From Candidatus Blochmannia sp. SNP (GTDB taxonomy: Bacteria; Pseudomonadota; Gammaproteobacteria; Enterobacterales; Enterobacteriaceae): 64,000 nucleotides of DNA. How positions within the stretch are numbered: position 1 is the stretch's first letter; every line of letters starts with the position of its first letter. Under the pieces are notes generated by a model. The model saw only the letters and a program-made list of their open reading frames with translations. It was not told the origin of the DNA and searched no databases. The stretch is taken from NCBI RefSeq assembly GCF_036549215.1, contig NZ_CP144371.1:496001-560000 (forward strand), given 5' to 3'. Below are positions 41,949 through 53,232 of the stretch, in pieces. The translations under genes and the position numbers were made by a program.

Positions 41949-42032
41949 GCGGGAGTGGCGAAATAGGTAGACGCGTCAGAATTAGGATCTGATACTGTGA
42001 TAAGTATACGAGTTCAAATCTCGTCTCCCGTA
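41949..42032 (+). tRNA. tRNA-Leu (TAG)
   Basis: Class II tRNA with a long variable arm, acceptor GCGGGAG/CTCCCGT and anticodon loop ATTAGGA, like E. coli leuW. It is 21 bp after tRNA-Met, probably in one transcript. Pair 1-72 is G-U; no CCA is encoded. Confidence 0.97.
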
Positions 42033-42112
42033 TGTTATTTATCGATTAGTATAATAAAAGAAGAAATGTAAAAATATAAAGTATATGTATGATGAATATG
42101 TTTGAGTGATCA

Positions 42113-42184
42113 TGGGGCATAGCCAAACGGTAAGGCAGCGGGTTTTGATCCCGTCATTCCCAGGTTCGAATCCTGGTGCCCCAG
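42113..42184 (+). tRNA. tRNA-Gln (TTG)
   Basis: Acceptor TGGGGCA/TGCCCCA with the weak U1-A72 pair typical of tRNA-Gln, anticodon loop TTTTGAT and discriminator G, like E. coli glnU. In E. coli the cluster metT-leuW-glnU-glnW-metU-glnV-glnX lies here; only one copy of each type is kept. No CCA is encoded. Confidence 0.97.
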
Positions 42185-42415
42185 TTAGTTAGCAGTTATA
42201 ATTATTATATTGCAATGACAAATGTATAATATTTATACGTTGGATTTTTACGTTTAATTTATCATTAATAGTTGTTAAATTTAAATGTGCCTGCATAGGG
42301 ATAAGTAAATTTAATATAATTGTGTACAATAGAGATATTATGTATTTGTAATATGGTTTACTATTAATAATAGATTGAGTATCTGATGTATATATAATGT
42401 AATGATGATGGGGAG

Positions 42416-42484
42416 AGTTATCTAAAGAAAAAGATATTATTATATGCCTAAAGCATATAATAATATCTTTTTCTTTAGATAACT
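42416..42484. terminator. 32-bp perfect inverted repeat at the end of ubiF
   Basis: Arms 42416-42447 and 42453-42484 are exact reverse complements with a 5-base loop. The right arm and part of the left lie within the last 15 codons of ubiF. It separates convergent tRNA-Gln and ubiF, so it probably works as a terminator for both strands. Confidence 0.75.
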
Positions 42485-43615
42485 AGAGCGTTCAATTGTC
42501 ATAAATGCAACATTTCTTGCTATTTTAAGCGGCCAAAAGTTGTTATGAAAAATAAAGTACAACCAATCTATGCTAGTTTGCATTAGGAAGGAATCGTATT
42601 TACGGTTGTTTTGATAAGATATTAAAACTTCTGAAACACTTGAATGTTCATCAAAAACACGTGAGTTAGTTAATAAGTGTGATAAGCTTACAACATCACG
42701 TAACCCTAAATTTATTCCTTGTCCTACTAAAGGATGTAAAGAATGAGCAGCATCACCAACTAATGCTCCTCCTGGAGTTATATAACTGTGCGCACGTTGA
42801 CGAATGAGGGGGGCTACAGTTGCGTTGTATAGTTTAATATTACCTAATTGGTTTTGAAAATTATTTCTAATTTCTTTTTCTAATATTTCTATAGGTAACT
42901 GTTGTAATTTTTGAACATATTCGGGAGTATTATACCACATTAATGATCCCCAATGATTATATAGAGGTAGAAATCCTATAGGACCATAAGGAGTAAATAT
43001 TTGCCAAACTGTACCATATTGGTATTTTTTTGTTTTGATAGTAAGTAACATACAACATTGATGATATTTCCAACCAATTACTCCGATTCCTAGTTTTTTT
43101 CGAATCTGAGAATAAATTCCGTCAGCTCCTATTAATAGACGACTGATGATTATAGTACCATTATCCAGAAGACAGCGCCAAGAGGAACCGTTATAATACA
43201 TAGAGATTAGTATGGATGGGCAACATAGTGTTATTGTTTTGAAGTTTATAAAATTTTCCCATAGCGCCAATTGCAAACGGTTATTTTCGACAATGAATCC
43301 CATTTCAGATACGCCTACGGATATAGCGTGAAAGGTTACTTTTGCTGATGGCCATTCCCATGCTTCTAAATGATGATATGGAGTACAAAAATTAGGAGGA
43401 ATTTTTTCCCATGTATTAATTTTTTTTAAGAATTCTACTGAAGCATAATTAATAGCAGCAACTCGGATATGTGGTGTTGTTTTTTTTTTAATTGGAATAG
43501 GGTATTTATAGTCTACTACAATTACTTTAATTCCAGATTGAGAAAGACGTAATGCTAAAGATGCGCCTATGATACCGCCGCCAAATATTAACACATCACA
43601 AAGTAATTTTTTCAT
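42440..43615 (-). CDS. ubiF: 2-octaprenyl-3-methyl-6-methoxy-1,4-benzoquinol hydroxylase
   Basis: FAD monooxygenase of ubiquinone synthesis. It has 391 residues, the same as E. coli. FAD motifs: GGGIIGASLALRLSQSG near the start, the central segment LLIGADGIYSQIRK, and LVGDAAHSLHPLVGQGINLG. Its final codons form part of a 32-bp palindrome. An A10 run (43480-43489) lies early in the gene. UbiF is favoured over related UbiH/UbiI by position between the tRNA cluster and ybeZ. miaB, its E. coli neighbour, is missing. Confidence 0.95.
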   Translation of the reverse strand: MKKLLCDVLIFGGGIIGASLALRLSQSGIKVIVVDYKYPIPIKKKTTPHIRVAAINYASVEFLKKINTWEKIPPNFCTPYHHLEAWEWPSAKVTFHAISVGVSEMGFIVENNRLQLALWENFINFKTITLCCPSILISMYYNGSSWRCLLDNGTIIISRLLIGADGIYSQIRKKLGIGVIGWKYHQCCMLLTIKTKKYQYGTVWQIFTPYGPIGFLPLYNHWGSLMWYNTPEYVQKLQQLPIEILEKEIRNNFQNQLGNIKLYNATVAPLIRQRAHSYITPGGALVGDAAHSLHPLVGQGINLGLRDVVSLSHLLTNSRVFDEHSSVSEVLISYQNNRKYDSFLMQTSIDWLYFIFHNNFWPLKIARNVAFMTIERSSYLKKKILLYALGI

Positions 43616-44022
43616 AATATCTTCTTATGATTTAATGTAAGGATTAATTTACGTGCAATGTATGCTTAATGATGTTGTTAAGATTATATATGAGTAAATA
43701 ATTATTTATGCATAAATATATAACATATAAAACTATATATTTAAATAAATATTAAAAATTTTATAGATTTAATTATAAGTTTATATTTCTAATATATGAT
43801 TAAGTATATTTCAATTTTAAATATATTACATGATATATAATTGTACCAATAATTTGGTTAATTTTTATGAATAATTGTATATTTTATGTGTGTTAGTATA
43901 TAATACTGCTTATTATGTTTAGTAACTTATAATATATGTTTATTGGTATTATTTATTTTAAAAGGTGTTAAATATCAGTGATATTATTAACTATTTTAGT
44001 CCCGATAATTTAGGAGTGATAT
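43616..44022. other. Spacer between ubiF and ybeZ (former miaB)
   Basis: 407 bp without a gene, where E. coli has miaB. It carries the divergent promoters for ubiF and the ybeZ operon; the last bases contain the AGGAG site of ybeZ. No other feature is recognised. Confidence 0.65.
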
Positions 44023-45111
44023 TTGAATTTAGTAACTAAAGAAATTAGATTGCAACCAGCCAATAATAAACGGTTGATAAGTTTATGTGGCCCTCTAGAT
44101 GATAACTTGAAACAATTAGAATATCAATTGAGTATTACCATCAATAGGTACAATAATTTTTTTAGATTAATAGGTCCATCAATATCAGTTAAAATAGCTA
44201 CTGATGTTTTGGTATCTTTATATTCAGAAACAGAGTCTGAACGTGGAACGATTAATGATATCAATCCAGAACAAATATATTTGACTATTAAAAAGATTCA
44301 AATCTTGAAAAACAAATTAAAATATACGAAAGAAATTAGTAATACTTCAGTAAGAATTGAAACAAAAAATGGAATAATACAGCCTCGTACAGAAAATCAA
44401 GCGCAATATATTGCTAATATTTTTAATCATGATGTTACTTTTGGTATAGGACCTGCAGGAACTGGAAAAACGTATCTAGCAATAGCTGCTGCGGTAGATT
44501 TGTTGGAGCGTCAAAAAAATAAACATATTATTTTAACTCGACCTGCTATTGAAGCCGGAGAGAAATTGGGATTTTTGCCAGGAGATCTTCATCAAAAATC
44601 TGACCCTTATGTCCGGCCGTTATATGATGCCTTGTTTAATATAATCGGATATGAAAGAGTGGAGAAATTAATACAAAAAAAAATAATAGAAGTAGCTCCA
44701 TTGGCTTACATGCGCGGGCGTACACTGAACGATTCTGTTATCATCCTTGATGAGAGTCAAAACACAACTATTACTCAAATGAAGATGTTTTTAACACGTA
44801 TTGGATTTCGCTCTACAGTAATTGTTACTGGAGATATTACACAAATTGATTTACCATCTAATCAATCATCTGGATTGGAACATGCTATTAAAGTATTGCC
44901 TATTATTAAAGATATTAGTTTTAATTTTTTTAATAAAGAAGATTCGGTACGGCACTCCATAGTAACTCGGATAATAGACGCGTATGAAGCATGGGATAAT
45001 AATAAAGATACTCTGGATGTAATGAATCATAATAAATATGAAAATAATTGTAAATGCAATTATAAAGAAATAAATAGTGATGATTACGATCATTGCAATA
45101 ATGAGGATTGA
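44023..45111 (+). CDS. ybeZ: PhoH-like ATPase YbeZ, TTG start
   Basis: PhoH-family P-loop ATPase that in E. coli works with the RNase YbeY. The start is TTG at 44023: AGGAG lies six bases upstream and the N-terminus NLVTKEIRLQPANNKRL matches E. coli NIDTREITLEPADNARL. It has 362 residues (E. coli 346), the extra length being a diverged Asn/Asp-rich C-terminal tail. Walker A is GPAGTGKTYLA, Walker B VIILDESQNTT; LTRPAIEAGEKLGFLPGD is a family hallmark. An A9 run lies at 44675-44683. It is first in the ybeZ-ybeY-ybeX-lnt operon. Confidence 0.97.
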   Translation: MNLVTKEIRLQPANNKRLISLCGPLDDNLKQLEYQLSITINRYNNFFRLIGPSISVKIATDVLVSLYSETESERGTINDINPEQIYLTIKKIQILKNKLKYTKEISNTSVRIETKNGIIQPRTENQAQYIANIFNHDVTFGIGPAGTGKTYLAIAAAVDLLERQKNKHIILTRPAIEAGEKLGFLPGDLHQKSDPYVRPLYDALFNIIGYERVEKLIQKKIIEVAPLAYMRGRTLNDSVIILDESQNTTITQMKMFLTRIGFRSTVIVTGDITQIDLPSNQSSGLEHAIKVLPIIKDISFNFFNKEDSVRHSIVTRIIDAYEAWDNNKDTLDVMNHNKYENNCKCNYKEINSDDYDHCNNED

Positions 45112-45114
45112 TTA

Positions 45115-45585
45115 ATGGAAAATAATCAAATAGTTCTTGATTTGCAGTTAGCATGTAAAAATTTAAATGGATTACCTAATAGAAAATTGTTTGAATCATG
45201 GATGCGCAGTATATTTTCTGCGTGTAAAAAAAAAATAGAATTGACTATTCGTATAGTAGATGCAAAAGAAATGCGTTATTTAAATTGGTATTATTTAGGA
45301 AAAAATTATCCTACTAATGTTTTATCATTTCCTTTTACACCACCGTTAGGGATTAAATCTCCATTACTCGGAGATATAGTACTTTGTCGTCAAGTGATTG
45401 AGTATGAATCCAAGAACAGAAATATACCATCTACTAGCGCGCATTGGGCGCATATGATGATTCATGGCTCATTGCATTTATTGGGGTATAATCATCTTCT
45501 TGATGAAGAGGCTATATTAATGAAACGAACAGAAATAAGTATACTTCAGCAATGTGGATATCAAACGTGTTGTTCTATTATATAA
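45115..45585 (+). CDS. ybeY: Endoribonuclease YbeY
   Basis: Metal-dependent RNase needed for 16S rRNA 3'-end processing and ribosome quality control. It has 156 residues (E. coli 155). The zinc motif HxxxHxxxxxH is HGSLHLLGYNH; LSFPFTPPLG and LGDIVLC match the family. It starts 3 bp after ybeZ. An A10 run (45226-45235) codes for the KKK in CKKKIEL and is a possible slippage site. Confidence 0.97.
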   Translation: MENNQIVLDLQLACKNLNGLPNRKLFESWMRSIFSACKKKIELTIRIVDAKEMRYLNWYYLGKNYPTNVLSFPFTPPLGIKSPLLGDIVLCRQVIEYESKNRNIPSTSAHWAHMMIHGSLHLLGYNHLLDEEAILMKRTEISILQQCGYQTCCSII

Positions 45586-45624
45586 GCAATTTAAATTTCT
45601 ATAAGATATAGTAAAGTAAACATT

Positions 45625-46515
45625 ATGAATGCCCATAATTTAGAGGAGAATGTTAGTTCCATTCGTAAAAAGAGTTTTTTTGCTTTCATATTACATCATC
45701 TCTTTCATAGTAGTCCTAAAAATCGTGATGATTTACTAAATTTAATACGTGATTTTGAACAAAATTCTTTGATAGATGCAGATACTCGAGATATGCTGGA
45801 AGGAGTTATGGATATTGTTGAACAAAAAGTTAAAGATATTATGGTGCCTCGAGCACAAATTATTTTCTTAAAAAATACTCAATCTTGGGATGAACAGCTT
45901 TCTATTATTATAGAATCTGCGCATTCTAGATTTCCAGTATTATATGGTAATCAGGATAGAATTAAAGGAGTATTAATTGCTAAAGATCTACTACCATTCA
46001 TATTAAAAAAATCTCAATCATGTAGCATTGATAAAATTTTACGTCCAGCTTTAGTAGTACCAGAACATAAAGGCGTAGACAGGATGTTACAAGAATTTCG
46101 TATACAACACTGCCATATGGCTATTGTGATAGATGAATTTGGAGGAATGTCTGGGCTCATTACTATTGAAGACATATTAGAGTTGATTGTTGGTGAAATC
46201 GAGGATGAATATGATAATAAAGATAGTTATGATATTCGTCAGATAAGTCAATATACTTTTATTGTTAATGCATTAACCCCTGTTATAGATTTTAATAAAA
46301 TGTTTAATACCTGTTTTTATAATGAAGAAATAGATACTGTTGGAGGTTTTGTGATGCAATCTTTTGGGCATTTACCTGCAAATGGGGAATCTATAAATAT
46401 TTTAGGTTATAAATTTAAAGTTACACTTACAGATAGTCATCGTATTATGCAATTACTTGTACAAATTCCTAAAAATTCATTATATGTATCTAAACAAAAT
46501 AATTTTCATACATGA
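45625..46515 (+). CDS. ybeX: CBS-domain protein YbeX (CorC)
   Basis: Cytosolic protein with two CBS domains and a CorC/HlyC C-terminal domain. It has been linked to magnesium/cobalt efflux and, more recently, to ribosome metabolism. It has 296 residues (E. coli 292). Features: [49 protein letters not shown] and EIEDEYD. Its TGA overlaps the lnt ATG by four bases. Confidence 0.96.
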   Translation: MNAHNLEENVSSIRKKSFFAFILHHLFHSSPKNRDDLLNLIRDFEQNSLIDADTRDMLEGVMDIVEQKVKDIMVPRAQIIFLKNTQSWDEQLSIIIESAHSRFPVLYGNQDRIKGVLIAKDLLPFILKKSQSCSIDKILRPALVVPEHKGVDRMLQEFRIQHCHMAIVIDEFGGMSGLITIEDILELIVGEIEDEYDNKDSYDIRQISQYTFIVNALTPVIDFNKMFNTCFYNEEIDTVGGFVMQSFGHLPANGESINILGYKFKVTLTDSHRIMQLLVQIPKNSLYVSKQNNFHT

Positions 46516-48053
46516 TGGTTGTTGTTACCTCATATTACAAATACGAACAATTTTTTTGGTTGTGCATAGTATTGTTATTTGGAGCATTCGGTGTTTTAGG
46601 ATTTTCTCCATATAACTTCTGGCCAGCTAGTATTATTTCACTAACTGTTTTATTGAAAATAGTTTTAGATTCTACATACAAACAGGCTGTATGGTATGCT
46701 TTTTTTTGGGGTATTGGTTTTTTTGGCAGTGGTTTACAATGGATTTATATAAGTATAGATCAATTTAGTAATATGTGTAGTTGTGTAAATACTGCATTAA
46801 TTGTTTGTTTTGTCTTATATCTAACGTTGTTTCCTATATTATTTTCTGCTTTACTTACGGTAATACGCTTAAATACAACTATATGGTATGTAGCAGGTGT
46901 TGCTCCAGTATTGTGGTTAATTATTGAATATATTAGAGGGTATATTTTTACTGGATTTCCGTGGTTACAGTTTGGTTATAGTCAGATTGATGGACCTTTA
47001 AAAGGCATTGCCCCTATTTTTGGGGTAGAAGGTATTACGTTTATTCTTGTTTTAATAAGTGGATTAATAGCAGTATCCATTAAAAAAGCACAGTTATTAT
47101 TAACGGTCATATCTTTAGGGATATTATTATTTTTGTGGCCTTTGGCATGGATACAATGGTATCATGTACAACCACAGCGTGCTGTAAATGTTTCCTTAGT
47201 ACAAGGTAATATTGACCAACACGTAAAGTGGGATGCTAATTATTTAGAAAAAATAATGAAAATATATTTGGATCATACTTTACCTTTGATTGGGAAAACA
47301 AAAATAGTTATTTGGCCAGAATCAGCTATCCCAGGAAATGAAATTGATCATAACCAAGTTTTAACGTTATTAGATCATCAATTAAGACAAGATCAAACAA
47401 ATTTGATTACTGGGATTATTGGAATACGTTATATTAAAAACGAATACAATTACTATAATAGTATCATAGTAATTGGAGACTCTAAACCTTACAAATATCC
47501 GAGTGATAATCGGTATGATAAACATCATTTAGTATTATGTTCTGAAAGGTTTCCATTTCAAAGATTTTTTAGTCCGTTGTTACGTTTATTTAATATTCCT
47601 GTTCCTTTTATGCAAAAAGGCTATTATTTTCAACCACAATTGACTGTGTCGTTTATTAAAATGACTGCTGTTATTTGTTATGAAATAATTCTTGGTAAGC
47701 AAATTCGCGATAATTTTAAACCTGATACTGATTTTTTATTAACTGTTGCAAATAACGCATGGTTTGGTAATTCTATTGGTCCATGGCAGTATTTTCAAAT
47801 GGCGCGTATGCGTGCTTTAGAATTAGGAAGACCTTTGTTATGTAGTACTAACAATGGAGTTACTGCTATTGTAAATGCAGATGGTTCTGTTCAGGCTCAA
47901 TTACCTCAATTTAATTCAACAGTACTTAGTGCTACAGTTATTCCAACTACAGGTTTAACTCCGTATGCAAAGTTTGGATCTTGGTTTTTTTTAGGTATCA
48001 TTACTATATATGTTATTTTACTTTTGAAATTTAAAAATCATATATTGTTTTAA
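46512..48053 (+). CDS. lnt: Apolipoprotein N-acyltransferase
   Basis: Inner-membrane enzyme adding the third acyl chain to lipoproteins. It has 513 residues (E. coli 512). About six to eight N-terminal membrane helices precede a nitrilase domain with the catalytic triad: Glu in [10 protein letters not shown], Lys in YDKHHLV, Cys in VICYEIILG. The E. coli motif FGE near the active site is CSE, keeping the glutamate. It would mature LolB, Pal and LptE, all encoded in this window. Confidence 0.97.
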   Translation: MMVVVTSYYKYEQFFWLCIVLLFGAFGVLGFSPYNFWPASIISLTVLLKIVLDSTYKQAVWYAFFWGIGFFGSGLQWIYISIDQFSNMCSCVNTALIVCFVLYLTLFPILFSALLTVIRLNTTIWYVAGVAPVLWLIIEYIRGYIFTGFPWLQFGYSQIDGPLKGIAPIFGVEGITFILVLISGLIAVSIKKAQLLLTVISLGILLFLWPLAWIQWYHVQPQRAVNVSLVQGNIDQHVKWDANYLEKIMKIYLDHTLPLIGKTKIVIWPESAIPGNEIDHNQVLTLLDHQLRQDQTNLITGIIGIRYIKNEYNYYNSIIVIGDSKPYKYPSDNRYDKHHLVLCSERFPFQRFFSPLLRLFNIPVPFMQKGYYFQPQLTVSFIKMTAVICYEIILGKQIRDNFKPDTDFLLTVANNAWFGNSIGPWQYFQMARMRALELGRPLLCSTNNGVTAIVNADGSVQAQLPQFNSTVLSATVIPTTGLTPYAKFGSWFFLGIITIYVILLLKFKNHILF

Positions 48054-48251
48054 TAAAAAATTTTTTTCTATTAAATCTATAAAGCGTGTAGTGTATAATT
48101 GTTATTAATGATATGCATTTATATTTACTGTTATTTAATTATTAGTTTTTAACTTTAATAAAAAATAGTTTTAATCTAAAAATATTGATATTCTTAATTA
48201 ATTTAAATTTTTAATTATTAATTAATAATTTTTATTTATAGTGAAGTCATT

Positions 48252-50867
48252 ATGCGAAAATCATATTCTCCAAGTAAAATTGAAAGTATTATTCAGAAAT
48301 ATTGGTACAAAAATAAGACTTTTTCAGTAGCAGAAGATAGTAGCAAAGAAAAGTATTATTGTTTATCTATGATTCCATATCCATCTGGCAACTTACATAT
48401 GGGTCATGTGCGCAATTATACAATTGGAGATGTAATTTCTAGATATCAACGTATGCTTGGAAAAAATGTATTACAACCTATAGGTTGGGATGCTTTTGGA
48501 TTGCCTGCAGAACATGCTGCAATTATAAATAATACAGATCCAGAAATTTGGACAAAATCTAATATTTGTTATATGAAAAGCCAGTTACAATCGTTAGGTT
48601 TTGCTTATGACTGGAGTAGAGAGATTATAACTTGTCAACCTCAATATTATCGATGGGAACAATGGTTTTTTACTATTTTATATAAAAAAGGTTTGGTATA
48701 TAAAAAAACTTCATCAGTAAACTGGTGTCCATATCACGAAACAGTTTTGGCAAATGAGCAAGTTATTAATAATTGTTGTTGGCGCTGTCACACTCGTGTG
48801 AAATATAAAAAAATTCCGCAATGGTTTATAAAAATTACTAATTACGCAGATCAATTGTTATATGGATTAGATCAATTAAAAAATTGGCCTAAACAAGTAA
48901 AAATTATGCAAAGAAATTGGATAGGACGTTCGGAAGGTGTAAATGTTACTTTTAATATTACTAATTGTGATGATACGTTAACGGTATATATAACCCGATT
49001 AGATATTTTTATGGGAATTACTTGTATATTAGTATCTATAGATCATCCGATAGTGTTAAAAATAGCAGAAATTGATCTAAATTTAGCTCATTTTATTCAA
49101 AAATGTAATAATTTTAATATTAAACCAAGCAACGCAAATGTTTATTTTTTTGAAAAGAAGGGAATGCCTATTAATATTTATGCGATACATCCAATTACTA
49201 ACAGTAGATTGCCAATTTGGGTTGCTAATTTTGTAGTACCTATTGAGTCTGATGGAATAGGCGCAGCTATATTGGTTCCAGCTCATAATCAGCAAGATTG
49301 GGAGTTTGCTCATAAATATAGTTTACCAGTTAAAACTGTCATAAAGAATCTGGATGGAACTGAACCAAGCGTTATGATTAAAGCAATGACTGGAGATGGA
49401 ATATTATTTAATTCTGGTGAGTTTAATGGATTAAGTTCTTGTATGGCATCTAATATAATTGCTACAGCGTTAATTGCACGTGGTATAGCTCAATATAAGA
49501 TATATTATCGCTTAAAAGATTGGTGTATCTCACGTCAGCGTTATTGGGGAGTCCCTATTCCCATGATAACATTAGAAAATGGTTTAGTTAAGCCGGTTCT
49601 TTTTGATCAATTGCCGGTAATTCTGCCAAAAAAAACAGCATTTATTCAAAGTAATAGGAATAATAAACATGTAGATAGTTCTTTGAAGATGTATTCGAAT
49701 TGGATACGAACTACTTATAAAGGACAAATAGCTATTCGTGATACTGATACTTTTGATACTTTTATGGAATCCTCTTGGTATTATGCTCGTTATACATGCC
49801 CTCATTATAGTAAGGCTATGTTAGATACATGTTCTGCTAATTATTGGTTACCAATTGATCAATATATAGGGGGTATTGAACATGCTATCATGCATTTATT
49901 GTATTTTCGTTTTTATCATAAATTAATGCGTGATGAAGGATTAGTTTATTCTGATGAACCTGCAATACGTTTATTATGTCAGGGTATGGTATTAGCAGAT
50001 TCGTTTTATTACTTATCTACTAATGATCAGCGTATATGGGTAGATCCAACTCATGTTAAAATAATAAAACGTGATAAAGTAGGGCATATTTCAAAGGCTG
50101 TAGATGAAAACGGACGCGATTTAATTTATGCTGGAATGTGTAAAATGTCAAAGTCGAAAAATAATGGCATTGATCCAAATATAATTATTAAAAAATATGG
50201 AGCGGATGCAGTACGTTTTTTTATCATGTTTGCTGCTCCAATTGAAGCAGCATTAGAATGGAAAGAATCTGGATTGGAGGGTGCTCAGCGTTTTCTTAGG
50301 CGTGTTTGGAATTTAGTATATCAACATATCCAAGATGGGCCTGTGAGTGCATTGGATGTTGTAATGCTTAATTACGCGCAAAAATTTATTCGGTATAATA
50401 TACATAAAACCATAGAAAAAGTTACTGATGATATTGATCGTAGACAATCATTTAATACTGCTTTAGCTGCAATTATGAAATTAGTGAATGAATTATATAG
50501 TGTTCCAAAAAAAAGTATACAAGATAGAGCAGTGTTACAAGAAGCTTTGTCAGTAATAGTCCGATTACTATATCCGTTTACCCCACATATTAGTTTTATT
50601 TTGTGGAGGGCTTTAGGAGGTTTGGGAGATATTGATCACGCAACATGGCCAACTGTAGATATGCAAGCAATAATAAATGAAAGGACGCTTATCATAGTGC
50701 AAATTAATGGAAAAATGCGACATAAAATATATGTACCATTAAATAGCGATAAGAATGTAATTTCTAAATTATTAGAATCAGAGAATGTTTTGAATAAATA
50801 TCTTATTGGAAAAAAAATTCGTAATATAATTTTTGTTCCAAATAGAGTGATCAATATTATTATATAG
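48252..50867 (+). CDS. leuS: Leucyl-tRNA synthetase
   Basis: Class I enzyme charging tRNA-Leu, with an editing domain. It has 871 residues (E. coli 860). HIGH-type motif in [24 protein letters not shown] in [13 protein letters not shown]; zinc-type cysteines in [10 protein letters not shown] and CCWRCHTR. The editing (CP1) domain keeps [20 protein letters not shown] but lies in a more diverged section (about 230-330). Its stop TAG shares one base with the lptE GTG. Confidence 0.98.
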   Translation: MRKSYSPSKIESIIQKYWYKNKTFSVAEDSSKEKYYCLSMIPYPSGNLHMGHVRNYTIGDVISRYQRMLGKNVLQPIGWDAFGLPAEHAAIINNTDPEIWTKSNICYMKSQLQSLGFAYDWSREIITCQPQYYRWEQWFFTILYKKGLVYKKTSSVNWCPYHETVLANEQVINNCCWRCHTRVKYKKIPQWFIKITNYADQLLYGLDQLKNWPKQVKIMQRNWIGRSEGVNVTFNITNCDDTLTVYITRLDIFMGITCILVSIDHPIVLKIAEIDLNLAHFIQKCNNFNIKPSNANVYFFEKKGMPINIYAIHPITNSRLPIWVANFVVPIESDGIGAAILVPAHNQQDWEFAHKYSLPVKTVIKNLDGTEPSVMIKAMTGDGILFNSGEFNGLSSCMASNIIATALIARGIAQYKIYYRLKDWCISRQRYWGVPIPMITLENGLVKPVLFDQLPVILPKKTAFIQSNRNNKHVDSSLKMYSNWIRTTYKGQIAIRDTDTFDTFMESSWYYARYTCPHYSKAMLDTCSANYWLPIDQYIGGIEHAIMHLLYFRFYHKLMRDEGLVYSDEPAIRLLCQGMVLADSFYYLSTNDQRIWVDPTHVKIIKRDKVGHISKAVDENGRDLIYAGMCKMSKSKNNGIDPNIIIKKYGADAVRFFIMFAAPIEAALEWKESGLEGAQRFLRRVWNLVYQHIQDGPVSALDVVMLNYAQKFIRYNIHKTIEKVTDDIDRRQSFNTALAAIMKLVNELYSVPKKSIQDRAVLQEALSVIVRLLYPFTPHISFILWRALGGLGDIDHATWPTVDMQAIINERTLIIVQINGKMRHKIYVPLNSDKNVISKLLESENVLNKYLIGKKIRNIIFVPNRVINIII

Positions 50868-51424
50868 TGAACGTTGAGCATTCTTTACATATAAAGAATT
50901 ATCTTTTAATAATTGTAAGTATTGTTACTATGATTATGTTTGAAAGTTGTGGTTATCGATTGTGTACAGATATAACGGAAAAAAAATTACAAATAATTAA
51001 TGACATAAATTCTATATCATTATGTAGTTATGATCCATTTGGGCCAATAACTCGTGCTATAATGACTGAGTTGCGTGTTAACCAAATTGGTGTTGTTGAT
51101 TATTTAAATAATGACTTATGTATACGAGAAGTACATATTCCTTGTTTACATATTCTTGGTGCTTCAGAAAAGTATATAACTACTTTTGTTTTTCAGAATG
51201 GAAAAGAAGCTGGATATCAATTAGTATTGCATATACGAACTAATTTATTCATACCAAATAAAAATTGTTGCCCTATTAATATTCGTGTGTATCGTTCTTT
51301 TATACGAAATCCTGGCAGTGCTTTATTTAACGATACACAAGAGAATGATATACGTAAAGATATGTATCGAGATGCAGCGCAACAACTTATACATCAATTA
51401 TTTTTACGATTTGATGATTTTTAA
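50867..51424 (+). CDS. lptE: LPS-assembly lipoprotein LptE
   Basis: Outer-membrane lipoprotein that plugs LptD and helps insert LPS. It starts with GTG at 50867, overlapping the leuS TAG by one base, and has 185 residues (E. coli 193). The signal peptide ends with Cys28 in FESCGYRL; the E. coli mature protein starts CGWHL. The lipobox has Phe and Glu at -3 and -2, which is unusual. MYRDAAQQLIHQL near the end matches E. coli MYDRAAEQLIRKL. The C-terminal low-complexity tail of E. coli is absent. Confidence 0.92.
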   Translation: MNVEHSLHIKNYLLIIVSIVTMIMFESCGYRLCTDITEKKLQIINDINSISLCSYDPFGPITRAIMTELRVNQIGVVDYLNNDLCIREVHIPCLHILGASEKYITTFVFQNGKEAGYQLVLHIRTNLFIPNKNCCPINIRVYRSFIRNPGSALFNDTQENDIRKDMYRDAAQQLIHQLFLRFDDF

Positions 51425-51495
51425 TAATTAAAGATATGTGATAGAATTATTTTTGTATCTAATATTAATATTTTATTTTATCGTTAAAGTTTGTC

Positions 51496-52524
51496 ATGGT
51501 TTGGATATATCCAGAACAATTATTTTTAGAATTAAAAAAAGAACTTAAGTCTGTTTATTTATTGTTAGGAAATGATTCTTATCTTTTGCAAGAGAGTTAT
51601 TTTAGTATTATAAGGGCAGCTAATAAATTAAATTTTAATACGTCTGTTAATATAGAATTGGATATATATTCTGATTGGAAGGATGTATTTAATGTATTTA
51701 AAACGGCAAGTTTATTTGAAAAGAGAAAAATATTTTCATTAAAATTTACTCAAAATTGTCCTGTTTCTTATTTTAAGAAAAATGTGCCTTTATTATTTTC
51801 GTTTCTTCATGACGATTTAGTATTAATTATATATATTCAAGAATCGAATCAAATTAGCAAAAATAATATTTGGTTGCAATATTTTAATAAAAAAGGAACA
51901 TTTGTTGATTGTAGCGCACTTACGTATGGACGGATGACAGTATGGATAGAAAATCAAGCGAATCATATGAAACTCGTTATAGAAAATTTAGCTTGTCAAC
52001 TGTTATGTTATTATTATGAAGGCAGCTTAATTTCGTTAAATCAAATGTTACAAAATTTGTCTTTAATTTATCCTGATGGAAATTTAAGTTTTACACGTGT
52101 CAAAAAAGTAGTTACTGATTCAGCACATTTTAACATTAATCATTGGGTAGAAGCAATTTTAATGGGTAAAAAACAACGTGCTGACCGAATTTTACGTCAA
52201 TTGGAATATATGGAGGTTGATTTAGAAAAATTGTTGCATAAAATTAAATCTGAAGTATTAATAATAATTAATATAAAATACGGTATGGCACAAAGAAAAT
52301 CATTATTTAGTTTATTAAAACAATATAAAATATATACAGAGTATCATTGCATGTTGTTGTCTAGAGCGGTGAAGCGGTTAAGTTTATCTAAATTATATCA
52401 ATCAGTTGGATTATTAGTACAAATAGAATTAAGATATAAAAAAGATTATATTTCTCTTTTATGGTCTAGTTTTGAGGTATTATCAGCTATATTATGTTAT
52501 GATGAAAAAAAACTTAATATATAA
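51496..52524 (+). CDS. holA: DNA polymerase III subunit delta
   Basis: Clamp-loader subunit that opens the beta clamp. It has 342 residues (E. coli 343). It begins VWIYPEQLFLELKKELKSVY, with YLLLGNDSYLLQES, LCYYYEGSLISL and NHWVEAILMGKKQRADRIL as matches along the length. Divergence is considerable but collinear. It follows lptE as in E. coli; nadD should come next but is absent. Confidence 0.95.
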   Translation: MVWIYPEQLFLELKKELKSVYLLLGNDSYLLQESYFSIIRAANKLNFNTSVNIELDIYSDWKDVFNVFKTASLFEKRKIFSLKFTQNCPVSYFKKNVPLLFSFLHDDLVLIIYIQESNQISKNNIWLQYFNKKGTFVDCSALTYGRMTVWIENQANHMKLVIENLACQLLCYYYEGSLISLNQMLQNLSLIYPDGNLSFTRVKKVVTDSAHFNINHWVEAILMGKKQRADRILRQLEYMEVDLEKLLHKIKSEVLIIINIKYGMAQRKSLFSLLKQYKIYTEYHCMLLSRAVKRLSLSKLYQSVGLLVQIELRYKKDYISLLWSSFEVLSAILCYDEKKLNI

Positions 52525-52607
52525 TTTTTTATAAATCATACCGCATATCTATTTTGGATTTACTTATAAGAGGGTTTTTAAAGTTTTATATGATAACTAT
52601 ATCATAG

Positions 52608-52661
52608 TTGTTGCAATATACATACATATTATCTGCATAATATGTATGTATATTGCAACAA
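52608..52661. terminator. 25-bp perfect inverted repeat after holA
   Basis: Arms 52608-52632 and 52637-52661 pair perfectly around CTGC. It starts 84 bp after the holA stop and is the likely end of the leuS-lptE-holA transcript. No strong T run follows, so classical intrinsic termination is uncertain. Confidence 0.55.
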
Positions 52662-53179
52662 TAACAATAAATTAAAACTAAAATTTTTATTGATTATGTA
52701 TGATCAGATCATATTAATATAAGTGGGAAATGGTTTTTGATTTTTACTACTAATAGGTAAAAATGTGTGTGTATGATTGTATGTAATGATTTTAATAGTA
52801 ATCTAAAATACTGAAAAGTTGTAATTATTGTCGTATAATTTTTTATAGAAAAGGTATGATATAATATATTTAATTGGTACTTATACTTTTTAAATCGGTA
52901 ATGTGTTTTATTTAAGTTTTATTAAAAATAATAATACAGTAGACAAGTGTAAAACATGCGTGTAAATGGTTATTTTTATTAAAATTGATAGAATATGGTT
53001 TTTAAATAAAAATACGATTTATAAAACAGAATACATTAAAATAAATAAAGTCCTATTTATTAGGTGTATAGACTAAGATATAGAATATTACTGTATAAAA
53101 TTATTTGTATTTATTTAAAAAATATAAATTTGTAAAATAGTTATTTTGTCTTTCTTATACAATAGATATTGTATATTGC

Positions 53180-53205
53180 TGATGTTTACGCGACGGTAAA
53201 CATCA
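53180..53205 (+). promoter_or_regulatory. Hairpin just upstream of rsfS
   Basis: Perfect 10-bp stem (53180-53189 with 53196-53205) with loop GCGACG, ending 27 bases before the rsfS GTG. It may be a leader structure of rsfS or the end of upstream transcripts. It is GC-richer than its surroundings, which is unusual here. Confidence 0.4.
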
Positions 53206-53232
53206 TATAAATATGTATTTAGGCGTTAAACT

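Larger units (their letters stand above)
52525..53232. other. Spacer between holA and rsfS (former nadD and cobC)
   Basis: 708 bp without a gene, replacing nadD and cobC of E. coli. It includes the 25-bp inverted repeat at 52608-52661, and a 10-bp hairpin at 53180-53205 just before rsfS. No remnant of nadD is readable. Confidence 0.7.
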
